This document shows positions 1 to 5,767 of a stretch of 6,135 nucleotides of DNA, piece by piece. The position numbers and the translations under genes are program-made. The DNA is from Burkholderiales bacterium. GTDB taxonomy: Bacteria; Pseudomonadota; Gammaproteobacteria; Burkholderiales; SG8-39. Positions within the stretch are counted from its first letter, which is position 1, and each line of letters starts with the position of its first letter. The stretch spans positions 1-6,135 of the forward strand of contig JAENXP010000163.1 in NCBI GenBank assembly GCA_016649475.1. The letters run 5' to 3'. Under the pieces are notes generated by a model. The model was given only the letters and a program-made list of their open reading frames with translations, was not told the DNA's origin and did not search any database.

Positions 1-103
1 ACGTGCGCAGCTCCTCGAAAGCGGTTTCCGGGTGTGCATGCACGTCGTGGCGCCACTCGGCCATCTCGGCATGAATTTCAAGCATTTTTTCCAAAACCGC
101 CAT
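1..103 (-). CDS. M20-family amidohydrolase (hippurate hydrolase-like), N-terminal fragment
   Basis: Reading the minus strand from the ATG at 103-101 gives 34 codons (MAVLEKMLEIHAEMAEWRHD, then VHAHPETAFEELRT) before the window edge; the rest of the gene lies outside. The WRHDxHAHPExxFEE signature is the typical start of M20/M40 aminoacylase-type metallopeptidases such as hippurate hydrolase and related N-acyl-amino-acid amidohydrolases, which hydrolyse N-acyl or N-carbamoyl amino acids with two metal ions in the cytoplasm. The metal-binding residues lie further downstream and cannot be checked. An AGAGGG Shine-Dalgarno-like stretch lies about nine bases upstream of the ATG. The gene diverges from the VOC gene at 247. 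The family call is confident; the substrate is unknown. Confidence 0.8.
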   Translation of the reverse strand, partial: MAVLEKMLEIHAEMAEWRHDVHAHPETAFEELRT

Positions 104-189
104 TTTGTGGCCCTCTTAATGACAGGAAGCGCTTACTCAGCTGCTCCAAAATGCGCAGACATCTTCAGCCAGGCCCCTGCAGGCCGCCC

Positions 190-218
190 TCGGCAACCGC
201 TGCCAACGCAATTATAAT
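190..218 (+). promoter_or_regulatory. Sigma-70 promoter for the VOC gene
   Basis: A perfect -10 hexamer TATAAT lies at 213-218. It is preceded, after a 17-bp spacer, by TCGGCA at 190-195, which matches TTGACA at four of six positions. Transcription would begin near 224-226, about 20 bases before the proposed GTG start and just upstream of its Shine-Dalgarno. The ATG at 217-219 overlaps the -10 box and so would not be in the mRNA, which argues against that ATG as the start. Confidence 0.6.
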
Positions 219-234
219 GGCGCGTCCGCAGAAC

Positions 235-241
235 AAGAGAG
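235..241 (+). promoter_or_regulatory. Ribosome binding site deciding the GTG start of the VOC gene
   Basis: AAGAGAG at 235-241 sits five bases upstream of GTG at 247-249. The alternative in-frame ATG at 217 has no purine-rich stretch before it and overlaps a TATAAT box. Confidence 0.5.
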
Positions 242-246
242 CAAAC

Positions 247-1083
247 GTGAGAAAACATATCAAGGGCATAGACCATGTGGTCATAGCGGCGTGTGATCTG
301 GATGCGGCTCAGGATACGTTCCGGCGCATGGGTTTCACCCTTACACCCCGCGGCCATCATACGCTGGGTTCGGAGAATCACTGCGTCATGTTCGGCCAGG
401 ACTATTTCGAGCTGCTGATGGTGCCGCAGCGACTGCCGGGCCGCGAATACTACTATGACTTTGCCCGTATGGGCGACGGTCTGGCCGCGGTCGCCTTGAA
501 GACCGACAACGCGCGCGGCGCGTTCGGCGAGCTAACTGCGGCGGCGCTTGCCCCCTCTGATCCGGTCGATTTCTCGCGCCCGGTGCAACTTTCGGGGGAA
601 ACCAAAACTGCGTCGTTTCGCATTACCCAGTTGGGGCTGGAGCAGACCCCCGGCGGACAGGTGTTTCTGTGCCAGCATTTTACCCGCGACGTGGTCTGGC
701 GCCCCGAATACCAGACGCACGCGAATACCGCGACAGGCCTTGCTGCGCTGGCCATCGTCAGCGCGGACGTAAGCGCGACTGCCCGGGCCTACGAACGCCT
801 GTTCGATACCAAGGCCGTGGCCATAAGCGAGGGCTTGTTGATCTATACCGGCGATACGCCCATCGCCATTGTCGACGAGGCCGCGCTGGCGAAAAGACTG
901 CCCGGGCTGTGGATTAGTGCGCGCCACCAGCCCTGCATGGCGGCGCTATTTATCCGTGTCGCCGATCGCGACACGGCGGAGCGCATCTTGCTCGCGGGCG
1001 GGCTGCATCCGGCGCGCATGCCCGACGGCTCGGTCGCCGTCGGTGCGGCCGAAGCACACGGAGTTGCGATTATTTTCGGCTAA
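247..1083 (+). CDS. VOC-superfamily (glyoxalase-like domain) protein
   Basis: This 278-residue soluble protein begins VRKHIKGIDHVVIAACDL, the typical first strand and helix of a vicinal-oxygen-chelate module. Candidate metal ligands are H10, H38 or H45 and E55 (in QDYFELL), in the pattern HHTLGSxNHCxMFGxDYxELL. The stretch QHFTRDVVWRPEYQTHAN (143-160) is characteristic of the glyoxalase-like domain family. A second, more degenerate module begins near residue 164 (GLAALAIVSADVSATARAYE) and runs to the C-terminus. VOC enzymes include glyoxalases, extradiol dioxygenases and isomerases; nothing here identifies the substrate. The start is taken at GTG 247 because of its Shine-Dalgarno and the TATAAT at 213-218; the open frame continues upstream but that part has no domain-like sequence. 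It is transcribed alone, divergent from the amidohydrolase and convergent with hemB. Confidence 0.85.
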   Translation: MRKHIKGIDHVVIAACDLDAAQDTFRRMGFTLTPRGHHTLGSENHCVMFGQDYFELLMVPQRLPGREYYYDFARMGDGLAAVALKTDNARGAFGELTAAALAPSDPVDFSRPVQLSGETKTASFRITQLGLEQTPGGQVFLCQHFTRDVVWRPEYQTHANTATGLAALAIVSADVSATARAYERLFDTKAVAISEGLLIYTGDTPIAIVDEAALAKRLPGLWISARHQPCMAALFIRVADRDTAERILLAGGLHPARMPDGSVAVGAAEAHGVAIIFG

Positions 1084-1170
1084 GGGAAATCACGAAAGAC
1101 TAAGATTCCCGCGCAGACAGACGCAGCGCCAACTGGGATTCCCCTTTCGCCCAGTCCTTCGTGCCTGGAT

Positions 1171-2196
<1,026 letters not shown>

Positions 2197-2206
2197 TTAT
2201 TTATCA

Positions 2207-2268
2207 ATTAGTTAGAGAAATAGCCCGCTTTCACAATTTATTATTGAAACTTTCCTGCAAATTTGAAA
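2207..2268 (-). promoter_or_regulatory. hemB: AT-rich region holding the probable hemB promoter
   Basis: This stretch is much more AT-rich than its surroundings. Reading the minus strand, two weak sigma-70 candidates are visible: AATAAT (2245-2240) with TTTCAA (2268-2263) at 17 bp, and ACTAAT (2212-2207) with TTGTGA (2236-2231) at 18 bp. I cannot choose between them. Either gives a 5' leader of roughly 20 to 60 bases. The region also contains the plus-strand promoter candidate for the small RNA, so it probably fires in both directions. Confidence 0.35.
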
Positions 2269-2273
2269 TCTTA
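2247..2273 (+). promoter_or_regulatory. Candidate promoter of the small RNA, sigma-E/AlgU-like
   Basis: AAACTT (2247-2252), a 16-bp spacer and TCTTA (2269-2273) match the sigma-E/AlgU pattern GAACTT-N16/17-TCTGA at five of six and four of five positions. An overlapping sigma-70 reading is TTGAAA (2244-2249) with TCTTAT (2269-2274), but its 19-bp spacer is long. Both predict a transcript start near 2279-2281, exactly at the base of the first hairpin of the RNA candidate. Confidence 0.35.
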
Positions 2274-2278
2274 TCAGT

Positions 2279-2392
2279 AGATGGCAAACGCCATCTCCCG
2301 CTTCTCCTCCCTGAGCGGGTGCCTTGACGCTGGTTAAGGCATTTGGCCCCCGGTTTTAATCCCCTTTGACCGGGGGCTTTCTTCTTTCTTTT
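2279..2392 (+). ncRNA. Candidate small regulatory RNA opposite the engB 3' end (Spot 42/ErsA position)
   Basis: No protein-coding gene fits here, but the plus strand folds into a chain of hairpins. Stem 1 is AGATGGC/GCCATCT (2279-2285 with 2290-2296, loop AAAC). Stem 2 is CCCGCT/AGCGGG (2297-2302 with 2314-2319), whose loop TCTCCTCCCTG is CU-rich and resembles the anti-Shine-Dalgarno. Stem 3 is GCCTTGA/TTAAGGC (2321-2327 with 2334-2340, one G-U pair). Stem 4 is a 9-bp GC-rich stem followed by a T-rich tail, a strong intrinsic terminator. The predicted RNA is about 110-115 nt. It is tail to tail with engB, which is where Spot 42 (between polA and yihA/engB) lies in E. coli and ErsA in Pseudomonas. 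Expression, Hfq binding and targets are unknown. An alternative is a 5'-leader-less terminator fragment of no function, but four consecutive stems make that less likely. Confidence 0.55.
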
Positions 2393-2394
2393 TT
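2346..2394 (+). terminator. Strong intrinsic terminator on the plus strand
   Basis: GCCCCCGGT (2346-2354) pairs perfectly with ACCGGGGGC (2369-2377) across a 14-base loop, followed by a T-rich tail (2378-2394) ending in six T. The tail is on the plus strand only; read from the minus strand the stem is followed by CAAATGCC, so it is a poor terminator for engB. No protein gene upstream on the plus strand needs it, which supports the small RNA call. Confidence 0.8.
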
Positions 2395-2997
2395 GCTTTC
2401 CTGCTTAATTCCCAGCCAGCGCCCGATCACCTCTTCGGCTTCCTCCATTCCGTGCTTTTTGGAGCTGGAAAAAAGTTGAGCGGTGTAATTGTCCGCGTAT
2501 TCGTGCAGCCCCGCCTGCACTGCGCGCAGCGTCTTCAGCCCCTCCTGCCGCGAAAGCTTGTCCGCCTTGGATAACAGCACGTGCACCGGCTTGCCCGTGG
2601 ACGCGAACCAGTTCAGCATCTGACGATCGAGTGGTGTGAGCGGATGACGCGCATCCATGATTAGCACCATGCCAAAAAGTGAACCCCGCGTCTGCAGATA
2701 GGTCGAGAGCAACTGCTCCCAATGTGTACGCAACTCGCGTTGAACCTTGGCGTAGCCGTAGCCCGGTAAGTCCACCAGGTACGCGCCGCCGGGGAGGCTG
2801 AAAAAATTTATCTGCTGCGTACGCCCTGGAGTCTTGCTGACGAAGGCCAGACGATTATGGTCCACGAGGGTATTGATTGCGCTGGACTTGCCTGCGTTGG
2901 AGCGTCCGGCGAAGGCAATCTCCGGACCCAGCGGCGGCGGCAGATCGGTGAGGTGGTGCGCCGTGATGTAAAACGTGGCGCCGCGGAACAACGACAT
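2356..2997 (-). CDS. engB: Ribosome biogenesis GTP-binding protein EngB (YihA/YsxC)
   Basis: EngB is a small TRAFAC GTPase needed for late assembly of the large ribosomal subunit. The 213-residue protein shows all G motifs in order: G1 GRSNAGKSS (31-39), G2 around TPGRTQ (56-61), G3 DLPG (76-79, within DLPGYGYA), G4 SKAD (143-146, S in place of the usual T or N) and G5 SSS (177-179). The start ATG at 2997-2995 fits the family's usual N-terminus, but only a weak ribosome site is visible. The C-terminus ends in a basic tail ([12 protein letters not shown]) encoded antisense to the T-tract and stem of the plus-strand terminator. It diverges from cytochrome c4 with 79 bp between the start codons; this engB-cytochrome c4 neighbourhood is common in beta- and gammaproteobacteria. 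Confidence 0.96.
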   Translation of the reverse strand: MSLFRGATFYITAHHLTDLPPPLGPEIAFAGRSNAGKSSAINTLVDHNRLAFVSKTPGRTQQINFFSLPGGAYLVDLPGYGYAKVQRELRTHWEQLLSTYLQTRGSLFGMVLIMDARHPLTPLDRQMLNWFASTGKPVHVLLSKADKLSRQEGLKTLRAVQAGLHEYADNYTAQLFSSSKKHGMEEAEEVIGRWLGIKQESKKERRKPPVKGD

Positions 2998-3030
2998 CGT
3001 TGGGGAGGCCTAAAATTCAGCAAACTCGGA

Positions 3031-3036
3031 TAGAAT
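3031..3036 (+). promoter_or_regulatory. -10 box of the cytochrome c4 promoter
   Basis: TAGAAT matches TATAAT at five of six positions and lies 40 bases upstream of the cytochrome c4 ATG, giving a leader of about 35 bases. No convincing -35 is present at 16-18 bp, so an activator may be needed or the call may be wrong. Confidence 0.4.
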
Positions 3037-3076
3037 ATCAGCTTTTCCGCTATATCCCGCTTCGAGGAGCCCGCGC

Positions 3077-3706
3077 ATGAAATTTATCCTGGCGCTCACC
3101 GCTATGCTGTCAGCGATGGTTGCGCTGGCCGCCGAGCCGCCGTTCAAAGGAGATGCCGCCAAAGCGCAGGGCATCGTTGATCAGACCTGCGCGGCTTGTC
3201 ACGCGGCCGACGGCAACAGCAAACTCGCGGCCAATCCCAAGCTGGCCGGCCAGTTTCCGGACTACCTGTACAAACAGCTAACCAACTTCAAAGCGGTGGC
3301 GGGCAAGAAAGCGGAACGTGACAATCCGGTAATGGCGGGAATGGTGGCGAATCTGTCGCCAGAAGAAATGCGCAATCTCGCCGCATATTTCGCGGGCAAG
3401 ACGCCCAAACCAGGTGCGGCGAAGAGCAAGGATCTAGTCGCGCTAGGACAGAGAATTTATCGTGGAGGTTTAGCCAGCGAGGGCGTCGCAGCCTGCGCGT
3501 CCTGCCACGGTCAGAACGGGGCCGGCATACCGGCGCAGTACCCGCGCCTGTCCGGCCAGCACGCTGAGTATGTCAGTGCGCAGCTGAAAGCCTTCCGTTC
3601 CGGTGTGCGCGCCAACGATCTCAACGCGACCATGCGCGGTGTCGCAGGCAGGCTCTCCGACCGGGAAATTGAGGCTGTGGCCGATTACGTCGCTGGGCTG
3701 CGCTAA
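3077..3706 (+). CDS. Dihaem cytochrome c4, periplasmic
   Basis: This 209-residue protein has a Sec signal peptide (residues 1 to about 18-19, MKFILALTAMLSAMVALA followed by AEPP) and two class I cytochrome c domains. The haem sites are CAACH (38-42) and CASCH (140-144), with likely axial methionines M86 or M89 (NPVMAGM) and M186 (NATMRG). The tandem layout and length are those of cytochrome c4, a periplasmic or membrane-associated electron carrier that passes electrons to terminal oxidases (often cbb3) in proteobacteria. A strong Shine-Dalgarno GAGGAG (3064-3069) lies seven bases before the ATG. It stands alone, divergent from engB. Both CxxCH motifs are intact. The family call is firm; the exact redox partner is not visible. 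Confidence 0.94.
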   Translation: MKFILALTAMLSAMVALAAEPPFKGDAAKAQGIVDQTCAACHAADGNSKLAANPKLAGQFPDYLYKQLTNFKAVAGKKAERDNPVMAGMVANLSPEEMRNLAAYFAGKTPKPGAAKSKDLVALGQRIYRGGLASEGVAACASCHGQNGAGIPAQYPRLSGQHAEYVSAQLKAFRSGVRANDLNATMRGVAGRLSDREIEAVADYVAGLR

Positions 3707-3728
3707 GCTCCAAAAAAAGGCCAGCGAC

Positions 3729-3759
3729 GCGGCGGGCAGCGCGCAGCCGCTTCTTGTTT
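3729..3759 (+). terminator. Weak intrinsic terminator after cytochrome c4
   Basis: GCGGC (3729-3733) pairs with GCCGC (3746-3750), with two possible further inner G-C pairs, followed by TTCTTGTTT. It starts 22 bases after the stop codon. The stem is short and the T-tract interrupted, so termination may be partial. Confidence 0.4.
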
Positions 3760-4037
3760 GCGCCTCCCCTGTTTCGCCCAAATATCTTATATGTCTCCAG
3801 GCGCAGGCGCCCTCCGCTCCGGCGGGTAGGGGCTCATTGCGCTGGATCGTTTCCTGCGCGCCGTCGAAACTTCCCCTTTTGACATGAGCGCATTGAACAT
3901 TACCGACATCAGTCCGTAGAATGGACCGTCCGGTGCACGCGGCGGCGTTCCAGGTAGGCAATAGAATTTGTCCATCGAGCTATAAATTCATGGCAAGAAC
4001 GCGGCGTCGCGGGAAATCGTCATCGTTCCTTTGGCGG
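3760..4037. other. Non-coding stretch between cytochrome c4 and the lipoprotein operon
   Basis: I find no credible gene on either strand. Visible items are a consensus -35 hexamer TTGACA (3879-3884) without a matching -10; TAGAAT boxes at 3917-3922 and 3962-3967; and TATAAA at 3981-3986. The best pairing is TTGAAC (3893-3898) with TAGAAT (3917-3922) at 18 bp. A short plus-strand frame at 3884-3919 encodes MSALNITDISP then stops. Any of these could make a long leader for the downstream operon, but none is well supported. Confidence 0.4.
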
Positions 4038-4056
4038 CTGAATTTTCGCAATTCAG
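4038..4056. repeat. Inverted repeat upstream of the lipoprotein-sigma operon
   Basis: CTGAATT (4038-4044) and AATTCAG (4050-4056) form a perfect 7-bp inverted repeat around TTCGC. It abuts the GGAAT motif of the candidate ECF promoter, so it could be an operator or an mRNA hairpin. There is no T-tract, so it is not a terminator. Confidence 0.45.
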
Positions 4057-4083
4057 GAATAAACCATGCGTTTTCGCTGTTCA
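4056..4083 (+). promoter_or_regulatory. Candidate ECF-type promoter of the lipoprotein-sigma-anti-sigma operon
   Basis: GGAATA (4056-4061, continuing as GGAATAAACC) resembles the GGAA-containing -35 elements of many ECF sigma factors. After 16 bp comes TGTTCA (4078-4083) as a weak -10. The start would be near 4090, about 30 bases before the lipoprotein ATG. ECF operons are often autoregulated, which is the reason for looking here; the -10 match is poor. Confidence 0.3.
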
Positions 4084-4121
4084 ATCATGCGTAGCAGCCT
4101 TAAACCATACTCGAGAATGAC

Positions 4122-4505
4122 ATGATAAAGACGTTTGCAGCGGTAGTACTGACAGTAGCGCTCGGCGCTTGTGCCAGCATGGGCGGCGCGCCCATGGCAG
4201 CGAAGTTCGGCGGCGGAATGCTGGTGAATTCGGCGGGCATGACTTTGTACACCTTCGATAGAGATCCGGCCGGCAGCGGCAAGAGCGTGTGCAACGGGCC
4301 ATGCGCGAAGAACTGGCCGCCACTGCATGCTGCCGAATCGGATAAGGCGTCGGGCGACTGGTCTGTCATCATGCGCGACGACGGATCCAGACAAACGGCC
4401 TACAAAGGAAAACCGCTCTATCTGTGGGTCAAAGACCAAAAACCCGGTGACAAGACCGGTGATGGCTTCAAAAATGTCTGGCACGTCGTCACGAAACAGT
4501 CCTGA
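4122..4505 (+). CDS. Small lipoprotein with two Yx(F/W)xxD motifs (COG4315 / Lipoprotein_15 type)
   Basis: The 127-residue product has a lipoprotein signal peptide ending in the lipobox LGAC, with the lipidated cysteine at C17 followed by alanine, so it should go to the outer membrane. The mature part has two copies of the conserved Yx(F/W)xxD signature: YTFDRD (43-48) and YLWVKD (100-105). Between them lies CNGPCAKNWPP (57-67), with a cysteine pair C57/C61. This is the pattern of COG4315 'secreted repeat' lipoproteins, whose function is not known. The gene begins at ATG 4122 with a weak GAGA site (4113-4116). It is followed after 15 bp by an ECF sigma factor and is probably co-transcribed with it, which suggests an envelope stress effector or sensor; that role is inference. 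Confidence 0.88.
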   Translation: MIKTFAAVVLTVALGACASMGGAPMAAKFGGGMLVNSAGMTLYTFDRDPAGSGKSVCNGPCAKNWPPLHAAESDKASGDWSVIMRDDGSRQTAYKGKPLYLWVKDQKPGDKTGDGFKNVWHVVTKQS

Positions 4506-4520
4506 CCTTGCCATGATGAG

Positions 4521-5021
4521 ATGATGGACAGCGCAGACATCGCAGCGCATATCCCCCGCTTACGGCGCTATGCTCGCGCCCTCGCGGGGGACAGCCACCG
4601 GGCCGATGACCTGGTGCAGGATACGCTCGAACGCGCGCTGACCAAGTCCCATCTCTGGCGCCGCGGCAGCGATTTGCGCGCCTGGATGTTCGCCATTATG
4701 CACAATGTGTTCATCAATCAACTGAAGGCGCGGCGCGAGCTTGCGCTGGACGAGGCGGCGGAAGCGGCGCTGGAGAGCGCGCCGCAGTCGGATCCGCTGC
4801 AATTGCGCGATCTAGACGCGGCGCTGAGGCGTCTGCCAGCGGAGCAGCGTGAGGTGTTGTTGCTGGTGGGGCTCGAGCAGTTTAGTTATGCCGAGGCGAG
4901 CCAGGCGCTAAACGTCCCGATCGGCACGGTAATGTCACGCCTGTCGCGTGGCCGCGAGCGCCTGAGGGCTCTGATGTCGGGCACCCCTGCGGCAACAATG
5001 AACTTCAAAGTGGTCAAATGA
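4521..5021 (+). CDS. ECF-family RNA polymerase sigma factor
   Basis: This 166-residue protein has only the two domains of an ECF (group IV) sigma factor. Region 2 covers about residues 10-72 (RLRRYARALAGDSHRADDLV, the acidic QDTLERAL segment, then WMFAIMHNVFINQLKARR). Region 4 covers about 95-152 (LRRLPAEQREVLLLVGLEQF and the helix-turn-helix SYAEASQALNVPIGTVMSRL). It directs RNA polymerase to a small set of promoters, normally including its own. Two ATGs lie side by side (4521 and 4524); the ribosome site is weak for both, so translation may depend on the lipoprotein gene just upstream. Its stop codon overlaps the anti-sigma start (ATGA, 5018-5021), the usual arrangement for stoichiometric control. 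The signal it responds to cannot be read from the sequence. Confidence 0.95.
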   Translation: MMDSADIAAHIPRLRRYARALAGDSHRADDLVQDTLERALTKSHLWRRGSDLRAWMFAIMHNVFINQLKARRELALDEAAEAALESAPQSDPLQLRDLDAALRRLPAEQREVLLLVGLEQFSYAEASQALNVPIGTVMSRLSRGRERLRALMSGTPAATMNFKVVK

Positions 5022-5767
5022 GCAAAATTACACAAGCCGATCTGCACGCTTACGCCGACGTTCAGCTGGACGAAGCGAACCGCCTGCGGGTGGAAGCACA
5101 CATCGCCCACGACGCGGAAGCGGCCGAGAACGTGCGCGTCTGGCGCGAACAGAATCAGGCGCTGCGGGCGCTATACAACCCGATACTGAATGAACCGGTG
5201 CCGCAAAGGCTGCTTGCGGTGCGCGCATCGCGGAGCCGCTGGCCCTACTACGCGATTGCTGCGGGAGCGATGGGGCTGAGCTTCGGCCTGGGTTGGATGG
5301 CTCATCCCCAGCAACTATCCGAGCGCACAATCGACACGGCAGCCTTGGCGCGACGGGCCGCGGTTGCTTATGCGGTGTATGCGCCGGAGGTGCGGCACCC
5401 GGTAGAGGTCGGAGCGGAGCAGCAGGATCACCTGGTGAAATGGTTGTCCAAGCGCCTGGGACATCAACTGAAGTTGCCGCTGCTTGCGCAGCAAGGTTTT
5501 GATCTGGTCGGCGGGCGCCTGTTGCCCGGAGGCAAGGGACCGGTTGCGCAGTTTATGTACCAGGATTCAAAAGGACAGCGCATTACGCTTTACGTGTCTC
5601 GCCGGGATGCCGAGCCGGGCGAGACGGCGTTTCGTTTCAGCCAGGAGGACAAGATATCCGTGTTCTACTGGATAGACGGCAAACTCGGCTATGCGCTGTC
5701 GGCGGAAATGGACCGCGCACGCCTTCTGACCGTCGCCACGGCGGTCTACCGCCAGCTCAATCCTTAG
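5018..5767 (+). CDS. Membrane-bound anti-sigma factor
   Basis: The 249-residue protein starts within the sigma gene stop codon and is translationally coupled to it. Residues 1 to about 60 form a cytoplasmic helical anti-sigma domain of the type [20 protein letters not shown]. One transmembrane segment spans about 76-95 ([20 protein letters not shown]). Residues 96-249 form a periplasmic domain with the conserved-looking stretch [20 protein letters not shown]. The N-terminal domain lacks the HxxxCxxC of zinc-binding anti-sigma domains; there is no cysteine in the protein. It resembles COG5662-type transmembrane regulators. Expected role: hold the upstream ECF sigma factor at the inner membrane until an envelope signal acts on the periplasmic part. 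The gene overlaps the RND gene tail to tail by 4 bp. Confidence 0.88.
   Translation: MSKITQADLHAYADVQLDEANRLRVEAHIAHDAEAAENVRVWREQNQALRALYNPILNEPVPQRLLAVRASRSRWPYYAIAAGAMGLSFGLGWMAHPQQLSERTIDTAALARRAAVAYAVYAPEVRHPVEVGAEQQDHLVKWLSKRLGHQLKLPLLAQQGFDLVGGRLLPGGKGPVAQFMYQDSKGQRITLYVSRRDAEPGETAFRFSQEDKISVFYWIDGKLGYALSAEMDRARLLTVATAVYRQLNP

Noticed and set aside
34..246. Extended N-terminus of the VOC protein (ATG at 34 or 217)
   Set aside because: The upstream part overlaps the amidohydrolase coding sequence and the TATAAT promoter, has no domain character and no ribosome site.
2346..2377. The GC-rich hairpin as the engB terminator
   Set aside because: On the minus strand the stem is followed by CAAATGCC and has no T-tract; the T-tract is on the plus strand.
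2200..2395. 6S RNA (ssrS) at this locus
   Set aside because: 6S RNA is a single long rod with a central bubble and complementary ends; here there are separate short stems in series and the ends do not pair.
3470..3961. 163-codon minus-strand open frame over the cytochrome c4 3' end
   Set aside because: Antisense to a certain gene, no signal, motif or ribosome site; composition not protein-like.
3990..4094. 34-codon plus-strand frame starting MARTRRRGKSSS
   Set aside because: No Shine-Dalgarno, composition typical of chance frames in GC-rich DNA, and it runs through the inverted repeat and the possible promoter.
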